This document shows, in pieces, positions 1 through 9,517 of a stretch of DNA of 64,000 nt. The notes beneath the pieces are model-generated. The model ran no database searches. It saw only the letters and a program-made list of their open reading frames with translations, and was not told the DNA's origin. The DNA is from SHLQ01 sp033344795 (GTDB taxonomy: Bacteria > Actinomycetota > Acidimicrobiia > Acidimicrobiales > SHLQ01). A program made the translations under genes and the position numbers. Each line of letters begins with the position of its first letter. Positions within the stretch are counted from its first letter, which is position 1. The DNA is taken from positions 4,650,001 to 4,714,000 of the forward strand of contig JAWPMS010000001.1 of assembly GCA_033344795.1 (NCBI GenBank), read 5' to 3'.

Positions 1-633
1 ATCGTGAATGACGTTGAGGTGGCGGGCGAACTCCTCAGCTACAGAGAATTCGTCGCACCGGGTCTCATTGCGGTCGCAGCGATGAACGGCGCTGCCTTCG
101 ACTCGACCTTCAACTTCTTCTACAAACTGCACTATCTGAAGCTGTACGACGCGATGCTGGCGACGCCGCTCACGCTCAGCAACGTCGTTTCCGGAGAAGT
201 CAGCTGGTCGGTCCTTCGGTCCACCCTCTACGCGAGCGTCTTTCTCGCGCTCACCGCAGTGCTGGGGCTCATCAGCAGCCCCCTGGCCATCCTCATCATT
301 CCGGTAGCCGCCCTGATCGGCTTCTGCATCTCGGCGATTGGCGTGTTCTCCACGACATTCATCCGGAACTGGCACGACTTCGATTACCTCAGCCTCGCCC
401 TCCAGCTGTTGTTCTTGTGCTCGGGTACGTTCTTCCCAATCACGGTGTACCCCGATTGGGGGCAAGCCCTCGTGAACCTCACACCGCTGTACCACGGCGT
501 CGAGTTGTGTCGACACCTTGCGCTGGGCACCGTCGGACTCGTCGACCTCTTCCACCTCGGGATGCTCGCTGGCGCGACGGTTGGGTTTGGTCTCTGGGCG
601 CAGAAACGGCTCGAAGCCAAGCTGCTCGACTGA
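1..633 (+). CDS. ABC-2 type transporter permease, 5'-partial
   Basis: The reading frame is open to the left edge of the window. The 210 visible residues are therefore probably the C-terminal part of a roughly 250-residue permease; a GTG at position 4 could be read as a start but is more likely internal. The protein is strongly hydrophobic, with about five membrane segments. Its ending, a Phe-Pro-rich helix followed by a 'LTPLYHGVELCRH' stretch, is characteristic of the NodJ/ABC-2 permease family, which exports polysaccharides, lipids or drugs with a separate ATPase. The ATPase gene would be expected upstream, outside the window. The gene ends tail-to-tail with the acyl-CoA dehydrogenase at 653. 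Family assignment is solid; the substrate cannot be inferred. Confidence 0.8.
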   Translation: MVNDVEVAGELLSYREFVAPGLIAVAAMNGAAFDSTFNFFYKLHYLKLYDAMLATPLTLSNVVSGEVSWSVLRSTLYASVFLALTAVLGLISSPLAILIIPVAALIGFCISAIGVFSTTFIRNWHDFDYLSLALQLLFLCSGTFFPITVYPDWGQALVNLTPLYHGVELCRHLALGTVGLVDLFHLGMLAGATVGFGLWAQKRLEAKLLD

Positions 634-652
634 GCTCTCTTGAGCTCGTGGC

Positions 653-1843
653 TCAGCTGGTGCGAAGCTCGTTGAACGGCACACCCTTGTCGACCGAGAT
701 GTCCCTGGGCAGACCGAGTACTCGATCGCCGATGATGTTGCGCTGGATCTCGTCGGTGCCACCGGCAATGCCGGCCTGGAAGCTACTCAGGACATGTCGG
801 CTGAGACGCTCGCCTCCGTCGCCGTCGTACTCCCACGCAATCGACTCGGGGCCGTGGATGTTCTGTCCGATGGCGCGGACCCGACGCAGGATCATGGAGC
901 TGTACAACTTGCCGAGCGAACCACCTGGACCCGGCGCCTTTCCCGCTTTCATCTCTGCGCGTGCTCGGAGTGAAACCATCGATTTGGTTGTTTCCATGAC
1001 GTAGAGCTGCATCAATTCATCACGGATGACGGGATCGGAGATCTTGCCGCTCTTCGTCGCAGCTTCTGCGAGCATGTCGAAGTTCGGCTGGTTGATGTCG
1101 CCTCCGCCCATCGAACCGATCGCTACCCGTTCGTACATCAGCATGGCGGTTGCCTGGTTCCAACCGTTGTTCAGCTCACCGAGGAGCCACTCCTTCGGGA
1201 TTCGCACGTCGGTGAAGAACACCTCGTTGAAGTGTTTGCCGCCATCGATCTGATGGATTGGACGAATCTCGACACCATCAGCCTCCATGTCGACGATGAA
1301 CATCGAGATCCCGGCATGTTTGGGAACCTCCGGGTTCGTTCGCGCGATCAGAACGCCGTACTTCGACTTGTGCGCGAGCGTCGTCCAGACCTTCTGCCCA
1401 TTGATTGTCCACTCGTCGCCGTCGAGCACCGCTCTCGTCTGAAGACTCGACACGTCCGAACCGGCATTGGGTTCGGAGAACATCTGACACCACATCTCTT
1501 CGCCCGTGATGTTCTTCGGCATGAACTGCCGCTTCTGTTCCTCGGTACCGAAGTCGTTGAGCACCGGAAGGCACATGCCGTGCGAGATGACGAATTCGCC
1601 ATCCATCGGCGGGAATTTCGACTTCTCTTCCCGCCAGATCTTGTCGTGCTTTTTCGTCAGGCCTGCCCCGCCGTATTGGGTGTCGTACACAAGACCACCC
1701 AGTCCGGCTTCTGCTACCGCGCCGAGAAAGTTGCGGGCCACTTCCACACTTGAACCCCCGGTGGCGTGTGCGTCGAGGACCTCGCGGCAGCGAATCCTGA
1801 AGCTCTCCTCTTCCTCAGCGGATAGTTGTCCAGCCTCAGCCAT
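653..1843 (-). CDS. acyl-CoA dehydrogenase
   Basis: A 396-residue FAD enzyme of the acyl-CoA dehydrogenase family, which introduces the alpha-beta double bond into an acyl-CoA and passes electrons to ETF. The flavin-binding 'MFSEPNAGSD' stretch is followed by 'NGQKVWTT', and the C-terminus carries 'AGGTDEIQRNIIGDRVLGLPRD', all family signatures. The start is an ATG preceded by a GAGGGAT ribosome-binding site. It is the last gene of a leftward operon with an aminotransferase, an alcohol dehydrogenase and an enoyl-CoA hydratase. Its C-terminal tail resembles that of the dehydrogenase at 29644, so the two are probably paralogues. Chain-length specificity cannot be read from sequence alone. Confidence 0.93.
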   Translation of the reverse strand: MAEAGQLSAEEEESFRIRCREVLDAHATGGSSVEVARNFLGAVAEAGLGGLVYDTQYGGAGLTKKHDKIWREEKSKFPPMDGEFVISHGMCLPVLNDFGTEEQKRQFMPKNITGEEMWCQMFSEPNAGSDVSSLQTRAVLDGDEWTINGQKVWTTLAHKSKYGVLIARTNPEVPKHAGISMFIVDMEADGVEIRPIHQIDGGKHFNEVFFTDVRIPKEWLLGELNNGWNQATAMLMYERVAIGSMGGGDINQPNFDMLAEAATKSGKISDPVIRDELMQLYVMETTKSMVSLRARAEMKAGKAPGPGGSLGKLYSSMILRRVRAIGQNIHGPESIAWEYDGDGGERLSRHVLSSFQAGIAGGTDEIQRNIIGDRVLGLPRDISVDKGVPFNELRTS

Positions 1844-1863
1844 TGTGATCCCTCAACTTCTTC

Positions 1864-3243
1864 CTACTTCTTCTTCACCGCGTGCATGCGCGCGGTGGCC
1901 TCAGAGAGAGCCTGGTGAATCACCGATGCCATCACGTCGAATTCTGCCTGGCCCGCGATGAGCGGCGGTGACAGTTGGATGACCGGCTCGCCCCTGCTGT
2001 CGGCGCGACAGAGAAGGCCCAGTTCGGACAGTCGATGCGACAAAAACCCTCGAAGCAAGTCGTGCGCCTCTTCGTCGGAAAATGGCGTTCTCGATTCGGT
2101 CTCTTTCCACAACTCGATGCCATAGAAGTAGCCGTAGCCGCGCACCTCGCTCACGATCTCGAGGTCGACGAGCGGATCGAGCGTTGCTCGAAGGTTCGCT
2201 GCGTTCGACCGAACATTCTCGAGGACACCCTCGTTCTCGAGAATGTCGAGATTGGCCATGGCAACTGCGGCGCTCACGGGATGGCCTGCAAAGGTGAAGC
2301 CATGTTGGAAGACGTAGTCCGTATCATCAAACGGCTCTGCGAGGCGGTCACTGACCAACATCGCTCCCATGGGAGAGTGTCCTGAGGTCAGACCCTTCGC
2401 GGTGGTGATGATGTCGGGCTGATAGCCGAACGCATCACAGCCGAACATCTCACCGAGACGCCCAAATGCACAGATCACCTCGTCGGACACCAGGATCACC
2501 CCGTACTCGTCGCAGATCTCGCGAACCCGGGTGAAGTAGCCGTCTGGCGGCACCAAACACCCGCCAGCGTTCTGCACCGGCTCGAGAAAAACACAGGCGA
2601 CCGTTTCGGGACCAGCCTCGAGAATCGCCTTCTCGATCTCGTTTGCGCATGCGATGCCAAGCTGGTCGCTCGGGCCGGTGTACCCAAGCTCGAACTCGTG
2701 CGTGTTCGGCACCTTGAGCGCACCAGGAACAAGGGGCTCAAAAGGTGTCTTGGCTCCTTCGAGCCCGGTGATCGAGAGCGCGCCCATCGTCACACCGTGA
2801 TACGAGACGTTGCGCGAGATCACTTTGATGCGGTCAGGTTGACCCACCGCTTTAAAATATTGACGACAGAGTTTGAACGCAGACTCAACAGCCTCGGAAC
2901 CACCGCTCGTGAAGAAGACTCGATCGATGTCACCGGGGGCCAGGTCGGCCAATCGAGCTGCCAGATCTACGGCCATCGGGTGGGCGTACGTCCAGTTCGG
3001 GAAGAAACCCAACTTCAGCATCTGGTCGTAGGCGGCCTGAGCGAGCTCGGGTCGGCCATATCCGACCTGGGTCGTATACAAACCAGCAAGCCCGTCCAGG
3101 TAGCGGTTGCCGTGGTTGTCCCAGACGTAACACCCATCACCTCGCTCGATGATGGGCATACCGTCAACACTTCGCCCCAAAGACGAGAACTGGCCCCACA
3201 GGTGCTGATCGGCTTCCTTGGCACGTTCTGTCGCTCGATCCAC
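1864..3243 (-). CDS. class III (omega) aminotransferase
   Basis: A 459-residue PLP-dependent fold-type I aminotransferase of class III. It would move an amino group between an omega-amine or amino acid and pyruvate or another keto acid. The PLP-binding lysine lies in 'TTAKGLTSGHSP', and the glycine-rich 'TSGGSEAVESAFKL' and the aspartate of 'LVSDEVICAFGR' match the family. The start is a GTG at 3241-3243. Its GAGGG ribosome-binding site overlaps the stop codon of the upstream alcohol dehydrogenase, indicating translational coupling. With the neighbouring dehydrogenase, hydratase and acyl-CoA dehydrogenase it suggests catabolism of an amine or amino acid, but the exact substrate is unknown. 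Confidence 0.92.
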   Translation of the reverse strand: MDRATERAKEADQHLWGQFSSLGRSVDGMPIIERGDGCYVWDNHGNRYLDGLAGLYTTQVGYGRPELAQAAYDQMLKLGFFPNWTYAHPMAVDLAARLADLAPGDIDRVFFTSGGSEAVESAFKLCRQYFKAVGQPDRIKVISRNVSYHGVTMGALSITGLEGAKTPFEPLVPGALKVPNTHEFELGYTGPSDQLGIACANEIEKAILEAGPETVACVFLEPVQNAGGCLVPPDGYFTRVREICDEYGVILVSDEVICAFGRLGEMFGCDAFGYQPDIITTAKGLTSGHSPMGAMLVSDRLAEPFDDTDYVFQHGFTFAGHPVSAAVAMANLDILENEGVLENVRSNAANLRATLDPLVDLEIVSEVRGYGYFYGIELWKETESRTPFSDEEAHDLLRGFLSHRLSELGLLCRADSRGEPVIQLSPPLIAGQAEFDVMASVIHQALSEATARMHAVKKK

Positions 3244-3252
3244 GATTCGCCC

Positions 3253-4335
3253 TCAGAAGTCGATGACTTGTCGAATGATGTTGGCGTCTCCAAGAGAGGC
3301 GAGCGCACCGTTCACGTCCGACAGGTCGAGACGACGGGAGATCATTCCTTCGAGATCGAGCTGGCCATCCTTGTAGAAGCCCAGGAATCGTTCGAAGTCC
3401 GTTCGCACGTCAGCACTTCCATACATCGAACCGACGACGGTCTTGCCGTTGAAGAACTGCTCGAATGCATTCAGTTGCAGATACTGGTCCGACGGGCCGA
3501 CTCCCACGATGCACGCAGTCCCCCCACGCCGTACGAGGTCATAAGCCTGTCGCATCGTGACGGCGAGACCGATGCACTCGATGGCATAGTCGAAACCTTC
3601 ACCGCTGGTCAGTTCGTTCCTCACATCTTCGATCTGATCGGGCGTCGCCACGTGCGTCGCTCCGAATGTTCGAGCTTGCGCCAGCTTCTCCTCGTGTAGA
3701 TCGATTGCCACGATCACCTCAGCGCCCGCAATCCGTGCTCCCTGGATCGCAGCGATGCCCACGCCGCCACATCCGATGATCGCCACCGCCGAGCCTGGCG
3801 TGATCTTGGCGCTGTTCAACGATGCGCTGACCCCGGTGGTCACACCGCAGCCGACCAACGCAGCCACGTCAAGAGGTACGTCGCGGTCGATCTTGATGAT
3901 GCCCATTGCTGGCACGATCGTCTCTTCAGCGAAGGCGCCGAGGCCCGCCATGGAGTTGACGGTCTCGGAGGAACGTTCGAATTGTTTGTGCGCCATCATG
4001 GTGAACGTTCCGGTGATGCACAGGCTGGCCTGGGCGCGCTCGTTGCAATATGCGCACGTGCCACAGGCGGGAGAAAAGGCCATGATCACGTGATCTCCGA
4101 CGGCCACATGGGTCACGCCGTCTCCAACGTCGGTGACCACGCCAGCCCCCTCATGCCCGAGAACCGCCGGCAGTTCCATCGGGATCGTTCCGGTCATGAC
4201 GGAGAGATCGGAGTGACACACCCCGCTGTGCGCAACCTTCACCTTGACCTCGCCGGGTTCGATCGGACGGAGGGTCACATCATCAGCGATCACCAATTCG
4301 GTGGTCGGGACCTGGGTCAGAATCGCAGCGCGCAT
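3253..4335 (-). CDS. zinc-dependent alcohol dehydrogenase (MDR family)
   Basis: A 360-residue medium-chain dehydrogenase/reductase that would oxidise an alcohol to an aldehyde with NAD(P). The catalytic zinc ligands are in 'GVCHSD' and 'GHEGAG'. The structural zinc lobe has four cysteines in 'ACGTCAYCNERAQASLC', and the Rossmann motif is 'GCGGVGIAA'. I chose the ATG at 4333-4335 over an upstream ATG at 4413 because the upstream choice adds 26 unrelated residues inside the previous gene. The chosen start lies one base after the TGA of the enoyl-CoA hydratase. The general layout resembles the class III/Rv-type alcohol dehydrogenases of actinobacteria. The physiological alcohol is not evident. 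Confidence 0.92.
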   Translation of the reverse strand: MRAAILTQVPTTELVIADDVTLRPIEPGEVKVKVAHSGVCHSDLSVMTGTIPMELPAVLGHEGAGVVTDVGDGVTHVAVGDHVIMAFSPACGTCAYCNERAQASLCITGTFTMMAHKQFERSSETVNSMAGLGAFAEETIVPAMGIIKIDRDVPLDVAALVGCGVTTGVSASLNSAKITPGSAVAIIGCGGVGIAAIQGARIAGAEVIVAIDLHEEKLAQARTFGATHVATPDQIEDVRNELTSGEGFDYAIECIGLAVTMRQAYDLVRRGGTACIVGVGPSDQYLQLNAFEQFFNGKTVVGSMYGSADVRTDFERFLGFYKDGQLDLEGMISRRLDLSDVNGALASLGDANIIRQVIDF

Positions 4336-4336
4336 G

Positions 4337-5152
4337 TCAGTCTTTCTTTTCGTGCATCCACTCGAACGTCGTTCCCGATCCGAGTGAGGCAAAGTTCGCT
4401 TGACGCTTTTCAAGGAAGCTCATCACACCTTCGGCCAGATCGACGCCTCGGAGCGACTCGACCATCAAATCATTCGACGATTCGAGTGCCTGCCCGGCTG
4501 TCATGGCTGACTCTGTCAACACCTGACGTTTGATCGTGGCCATCGATGCCGGAGACACGTTCTCGGCCAGCTCACGAGCTACTGCGCGCGATTCGGCCAT
4601 CACGGCGTCGAGCGGCACAACCTTGGTCACCAGACCGAGCTGCTCCATCTCCTCCGCCAGAAGCACCCGGGCGGAGAGCAGCAGATCGAGTGCGACCGCA
4701 CGTCCTGCGATCTGCGTCAGGTGCCATGCGAGCCCGTATTCGGCGATCAGGCCTCTCCGACTGAAGGCCGTCGTGAACTTGGCTCCTGAGGCGGCGATTC
4801 GGAAATCGCACATCATGGCGTGACCAAGACCCGCTCCGGCGCACGCTCCATTGATTGCGGCGATGATGGGTTTGCGTATTGACAACGGCGTGGAATTTGG
4901 GAGCACGTCATTGGGCAACGGCAGGTCGTCCGGACCTGCCTGGTATGCGAAATCGGCGCCCGGGCACCAGCCCTTTCCTGCTCCGGTGACGATTATCGCG
5001 ACCACTTCATCGTCTGCCTCAGCCTGCAGTAGGCGCTCGAAATAGGCGAGCTCCATGTTGCCGATCATCCCGTTCAACCGATCCGGTCGATTGAACGTGA
5101 GCGTCGCGACACCCTCATCAACCTCGTAGAGACAAAGTTCGGGATGTTTCAT
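4337..5152 (-). CDS. enoyl-CoA hydratase/isomerase family protein
   Basis: A 271-residue crotonase-fold protein that would hydrate a 2-enoyl-CoA or carry out a related CoA-ester reaction. The oxyanion-hole region 'INGACAGAGLGHAMMCD' is present. A glutamate in 'GLIAEYGLAW' sits at the position of the second catalytic Glu of hydratases, while the first catalytic Glu position appears to be occupied by other residues. The activity may therefore differ from classical hydration. It is the first gene of the leftward four-gene catabolic operon and is divergent from the malic enzyme gene, with 53 bp between the starts for both promoters. Confidence 0.88.
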   Translation of the reverse strand: MKHPELCLYEVDEGVATLTFNRPDRLNGMIGNMELAYFERLLQAEADDEVVAIIVTGAGKGWCPGADFAYQAGPDDLPLPNDVLPNSTPLSIRKPIIAAINGACAGAGLGHAMMCDFRIAASGAKFTTAFSRRGLIAEYGLAWHLTQIAGRAVALDLLLSARVLLAEEMEQLGLVTKVVPLDAVMAESRAVARELAENVSPASMATIKRQVLTESAMTAGQALESSNDLMVESLRGVDLAEGVMSFLEKRQANFASLGSGTTFEWMHEKKD

Positions 5153-5205
5153 GGCGGTGAGCGTATTAGATCACTCGTCACGCGGGTAGCTATCGTGAAC
5201 CACCT

Positions 5206-6615
5206 ATGACCGACCTAGAGGCCACGACCTCCACTCAGTATTCGATCGCGCTCACTGTCAGTCTGCAGAACGTGCCCGGAGTCCTCGGAAAGCTGACGAC
5301 AGCGATCGGCGAAGCCGGAGGCAACATCTTCGCCGTCGACAGCTTCGTTGCGAAGGGCCCCACCCTCGAACGCACCATGGTGATCAACTGCTCGAGCGTC
5401 GAGCACCAACAAGTGATCGTCGACGTTGTCGACGCACTCGAGAACATAGAACTCCTCGACTCCCACGACCGTACGTTCCGCATGCACGAGGGAGGCAAGA
5501 TCGAGGTCCTTCCGCTCTGCCCCGTTGGCGACCGAGACGATCTCTCGATGGCGTACACCCCAGGCGTTGCCCGCGTCTGCAGCGCCATCGCAGAGGACCA
5601 ACGACTGGCCGACGAGTACACGATCCGCAAGAACACGGTTGCGATTGTGAGCGACGGCTCTGCGGTTCTGGGGCTCGGCGATATCGGGCCGAAGGCAGCC
5701 ATGCCGGTAATGGAGGGCAAAGCTCTGCTGTTCAAGGCATTCGCTGGAGTCGACGCATTTCCGATCTGTCTCGACACGCAAGACCCCGACGAAATCATCG
5801 AGACGGTCATTCGGCTCGCTCCGACATTCGGGGGTATCAACCTCGAAGACATCGCCGCCCCCGGTGCGTTCTACATCGAAGAGGAACTGAAACGGCGACT
5901 CGACATTCCAATCTTCCACGACGATCAACACGGCACTGCCATCGTCACTCTGGCGGGGCTTCGAAACGCTTTGAAGGTTGCTGGCAAACAAATCGAAGAC
6001 ATCTCCGTGGTGATCTCGGGCGTCGGAGCGGCCGGCGTCGCGATTGGAAAGATCCTCCTCGGTGCTGGCGTTGGCCATGTCGTCGGGGTCGACTCGAAGG
6101 GTGCCGTGTATGACGGCCGCGAGAATCTGAACCCGTCAAAACAATGGTTCGCGGAGAACACGAACCAGCAAGACCTCCGAGGGTCTCTGTCCGATGTCAT
6201 GACGGGGACCGATGTCTTCATCGGCGTGAGCGCCCCGAACATCCTCACACCACTCGATGTGGAATCCATGGCTCCAGATCCGATCGTGTTTGCGATGGCG
6301 AACCCCGATCCAGAGATTCGCCCGGAACTCGTCGAGGGTCTCGTATCGGTCATGGCAACCGGCAGGAGCGACTATCCCAACCAGATCAACAACGTGCTTG
6401 CCTTCCCCGGGGTGTTCCGCGGAGCGCTCGATGCGCGTGCGACGGACATCACGGAGAACATGAAGCTCGCGGCCGCAAAGGCGATCGCTGACGAGGTGAC
6501 CTCCGATGAGCTCTCCCCGACCCACATCATCCCGAGCGTGTTCGACCCCCAGGTCAGCCTGAACGTCGCCCGAGTCGTCGCGGAGACTGCAGTCTCCGAC
6601 GGCATCATCCGCTAG
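5206..6615 (+). CDS. NAD(P)-dependent malic enzyme with N-terminal ACT domain
   Basis: A 469-residue protein that oxidatively decarboxylates malate to pyruvate. Residues about 10-85 form an ACT-like ligand-binding domain ('SLQNVPGVLGKLTTAIGEAG'). They are followed by the malic enzyme N-terminal domain with 'YTPGVA', 'VSDGSAVLGLGDIGP', the metal-site region 'NLEDIAAP' and 'FHDDQHGTA'. The C-terminal NAD-binding domain has 'GVGAAGVAIGKILL'. ACT domains usually bind amino acids, so allosteric control by an amino acid is likely but unproven. Close to isocitrate lyase and methylmalonyl-CoA mutase, it would drain C4 acids to pyruvate during growth on acyl-CoAs. Confidence 0.94.
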   Translation: MTDLEATTSTQYSIALTVSLQNVPGVLGKLTTAIGEAGGNIFAVDSFVAKGPTLERTMVINCSSVEHQQVIVDVVDALENIELLDSHDRTFRMHEGGKIEVLPLCPVGDRDDLSMAYTPGVARVCSAIAEDQRLADEYTIRKNTVAIVSDGSAVLGLGDIGPKAAMPVMEGKALLFKAFAGVDAFPICLDTQDPDEIIETVIRLAPTFGGINLEDIAAPGAFYIEEELKRRLDIPIFHDDQHGTAIVTLAGLRNALKVAGKQIEDISVVISGVGAAGVAIGKILLGAGVGHVVGVDSKGAVYDGRENLNPSKQWFAENTNQQDLRGSLSDVMTGTDVFIGVSAPNILTPLDVESMAPDPIVFAMANPDPEIRPELVEGLVSVMATGRSDYPNQINNVLAFPGVFRGALDARATDITENMKLAAAKAIADEVTSDELSPTHIIPSVFDPQVSLNVARVVAETAVSDGIIR

Positions 6616-6653
6616 GCCGGTTTCGACGGGACCGCTCCTCTAAGGTTGCGGTA

Positions 6654-7913
6654 ATGGCGAAGATCGTTCTGCTGTCCATGGCGTACGCAGGCGACGTCCA
6701 CCCATTCGCCCCGGTGGCAAGCGAGCTGGCCAATCGCGGCCACGACGTCACCTTTGTTGCCCCACGCGAATTTCATGACAGCTTCGCGTCTGAACCGTTT
6801 GCGTGCGCTCACAGCGGGTCTGACTTTGGCCCGAGCGCACTGAACCAACATGGCCCATGGCTTGCGAAGTGGGGCATGCGCCTCGGCGGCGCTCGACTTC
6901 TCGAGCTCTACTTTGGAGAGTTCACCGTTCCACACCTCGACGCACAGTTCGATGCTGTGCATTCGGTACTAGAGGGAGCAGACGTTCTCTTCAGCCATTC
7001 GACGGCGGCCGTGGTCGGAGGAATGGCGGCCGAAGCGCGCAACATTCCATGGATCTCGGGCGATCTTTTTCCGATGCTGATCCCGACTGCGACGAGGAGT
7101 CCAATAGCGGCCATCACTTCGCTCGGCCCGCTCAACAAGGTCGCTTGGCGAATCGCTCAGAGCACACGGCCCGAACGCCTCACCTACTCGAAGGCCTTTG
7201 CGGGCTTTCGGCGCAAGAAAGGCTTGGACGCCACCGTCAGGAGTGCCATCGAAATGCGAATCTCGCCGCATCTGAATCTCGGTATGGCCTCACCTGCGTA
7301 CATCCCGCCCGCGCCAGACTGGCCAGCGAACTACCACCTCACGGGGTTCACACACTGGGAGAACAAGGGTGCGGAGCTGCCAGCCGGACTTCAGGACTTC
7401 CTCGATGATGGACCGCCGCCGCTCCTGATCACCCTTGGCACGCTTGCGGCAGCGGCCTTTCCCGAGAGATTCGACGCCGCGGTCCACGCTGCGCAGAGGC
7501 AGGGCATTCGCACGGTCTCTTTGTGTTCGCTCGATTCCACGGTCGATCACCTTCGGGCGACGTACGATCCAGAACAACACGGGGCGTGGAGATTCGCTCC
7601 GCTCGCCAAGGTTCTGCCGCACGTCTGTGGCGTGGTCCACTCTGGTTCCCATGGCACGAATTCGATGGCCCTCACCGCTGGACTTCCATCGGTGATCAGC
7701 CCAGCGATCGTCGATCAGGTCTGGCACGCAAAGCGGCAAACGGAATTGGGCACCGGTGTCCATGCCAAGAGGGCTTCCGACCTCGACGAAGCGATCGAGC
7801 GCATCCTGACGGATGGTCGCATGCGTCGCGTCGTCGAGGCCTTTGGAGCTGAACTTCGTCTCGAGAGCGGCTCTACGCACACCGCAGACAGGATCGAAGC
7901 ATTCCTCGCCTGA
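6654..7913 (+). CDS. glycosyltransferase, UGT/MGT-like (GT-B fold)
   Basis: A 419-residue protein beginning with a beta-strand and 'AYAGDVHPFAPVASELANRGHDVTF'-like N-terminal fold typical of UDP-glycosyltransferases that glycosylate lipids, sterols or natural products. The donor-binding C-terminal region contains 'VVHSGSHGTNSMALTAGLPSVISP', an altered form of the usual HGGxGT loop in which His-Ser-Gly-Ser-His replaces His-Gly-Gly. The start is an ATG with an AAGG ribosome-binding site seven bases upstream. It ends three bases from the isocitrate lyase stop, tail-to-tail. The acceptor is unknown; a lipid is only a guess from the surroundings. Confidence 0.85.
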   Translation: MAKIVLLSMAYAGDVHPFAPVASELANRGHDVTFVAPREFHDSFASEPFACAHSGSDFGPSALNQHGPWLAKWGMRLGGARLLELYFGEFTVPHLDAQFDAVHSVLEGADVLFSHSTAAVVGGMAAEARNIPWISGDLFPMLIPTATRSPIAAITSLGPLNKVAWRIAQSTRPERLTYSKAFAGFRRKKGLDATVRSAIEMRISPHLNLGMASPAYIPPAPDWPANYHLTGFTHWENKGAELPAGLQDFLDDGPPPLLITLGTLAAAAFPERFDAAVHAAQRQGIRTVSLCSLDSTVDHLRATYDPEQHGAWRFAPLAKVLPHVCGVVHSGSHGTNSMALTAGLPSVISPAIVDQVWHAKRQTELGTGVHAKRASDLDEAIERILTDGRMRRVVEAFGAELRLESGSTHTADRIEAFLA

Positions 7914-7916
7914 GAA

Positions 7917-9506
7917 TCAGAACTGATTCATCGTGTTGGCGCTGCCTCCGGCCAACAACGCCTGCTCACCCGAGAAGTACTCCTTGTGGTCGTCACCCAC
8001 GTTCGAGCCTGCCATGTCCTGGTGTTTCACCGTTGCGATGCCCTGACGGATTTCCTGTCGCTGGACGCCCGCAACATAGGCAAGCATTCCTTCCTTGCCG
8101 AAGTAGCCACGTGCGAGGTTGTCGGTTGACAGAGCTGCGGTGTGGTAGGTCGGCAGCGTGATGAGGTGATGGAACATGCCTGCATCGCGTGACGCATCAC
8201 TCTGGAAAGACTGAATCTTCGCGTCAGCCTCGATTGCGAGCGGCGTGTCGTCGTACGAGGCAGCCATGAGGTCGTCCCTGTTGTAGTCCGACATGTCTTT
8301 GCCTTCGGCATCCCACGCATCAAAGACCTGCTGGCGGAAGTTGATGGTCCAGTTGAACGACGGCGAGTTGTTGTAGACGAGCTTCGCGTTAGGAACAACT
8401 TCGCGAACCGCATTCACCATTTCGGCGATTTCCTCGACGTTGGGCGTCGCGGTCTCGATCCACAGGAGGTCAGCGCCGTTTTGGAGGCTGGTGATGCAAT
8501 CGAGCACGACTCGATCGACTCCCGTGCCTGGCTTGAAGGCGTAAAGGCCGTTCGGCATCCGCAACGGTCGGGTGAGCTTGCCGTCGGTCTTGATCAGCAC
8601 CTCTCCGTCACTTGCTTCCTCGATGTCGATTTCCTCGGTCTCGAGATAGCCGATGTACTTACTTGCGAGATCGCCTGGTTTCTGAGACACCGGTATCTTC
8701 TGGGTGAGGTCGGCGCCCAGCGAGTCGGTGCGGGCAACGATGACACCATCGTCCACCCCGAGCTCGAGGAATGCGTAGCGGACGGCATTGATCTTCGCGA
8801 GAAAGTCTTCGTGCGGAACCGTCACTTTGCCGGCCTGGTGCCCACACTGTTTGGCGTCGGAGACCTGGTTCTCGATCTGAATGCAGCACGCCCCAGCCAT
8901 GATCATTTCTTTGGCGAGAAGGTATGTGGCCTCCTCATTGCCGAAGCCTGCATCGATGTCCGCGATGATCGGCACGACATGTGTCTCGAAGTTGTCGATA
9001 GCACTGATGGCTGCTGCCTCGGCGTCGGTGTCTCCCGCCTCTCGCGCTGCATCGAGGTCTCGGTAGATGTGGTTGAGCTCCCGGGCGTCGGCTTGTTTGA
9101 GGAACGTGTACAGCTCCTCGACCAGCGCCGGCACTGTCGTCTTCTCGTGCATCGACTGGTCAGGGAGAGGGCCAAACTCACTGCGGAGTGCGGCGACCAT
9201 CCAACCCGAGAGGTAGAGGTAGGTCTTGTCGGTCGACCCTTGGTGCTTCTTCACCGAGATCATCTTCTGTTGACCGATAAACCCATGCCAACAGCCGAGG
9301 CTCTGGGTGTACCGAGTGTTGTCGAGGTCATAGTCCGCCATGTCCTGGCGCATGATGGCGGCGCAATATTTGGCGATATCCAGTCCCGTGTTGAAACGGT
9401 TCTGTAGCCGCATGCGCGTCGCGGCCTCGGCGTTGATTGCACGCCACGAGGCGCCTTCGCGCTCGATGACGTTGGTGAGTGCGTTGATGTTGTCCTGATA
9501 AGTCAT
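7917..9506 (-). CDS. aceA: isocitrate lyase, long form
   Basis: A 529-residue isocitrate lyase, splitting isocitrate into glyoxylate and succinate in the glyoxylate bypass. The catalytic motif is 'KQCGH' with Cys221, and the metal-site aspartates of 'DIDAGFGN' are present. The length matches the roughly 530-residue Pseudomonas-type enzyme and not the roughly 430-residue E. coli or mycobacterial Icl1 type. The start is an ATG preceded by GGGGACC. A 56-residue ORF lies 11 bases upstream in the same direction, and upstream of that is an AT-rich region with a TTTGCAAA site. Malate synthase is not in the window. Confidence 0.96.
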   Translation of the reverse strand: MTYQDNINALTNVIEREGASWRAINAEAATRMRLQNRFNTGLDIAKYCAAIMRQDMADYDLDNTRYTQSLGCWHGFIGQQKMISVKKHQGSTDKTYLYLSGWMVAALRSEFGPLPDQSMHEKTTVPALVEELYTFLKQADARELNHIYRDLDAAREAGDTDAEAAAISAIDNFETHVVPIIADIDAGFGNEEATYLLAKEMIMAGACCIQIENQVSDAKQCGHQAGKVTVPHEDFLAKINAVRYAFLELGVDDGVIVARTDSLGADLTQKIPVSQKPGDLASKYIGYLETEEIDIEEASDGEVLIKTDGKLTRPLRMPNGLYAFKPGTGVDRVVLDCITSLQNGADLLWIETATPNVEEIAEMVNAVREVVPNAKLVYNNSPSFNWTINFRQQVFDAWDAEGKDMSDYNRDDLMAASYDDTPLAIEADAKIQSFQSDASRDAGMFHHLITLPTYHTAALSTDNLARGYFGKEGMLAYVAGVQRQEIRQGIATVKHQDMAGSNVGDDHKEYFSGEQALLAGGSANTMNQF

Positions 9507-9517
9507 CGTGGTCCCCT

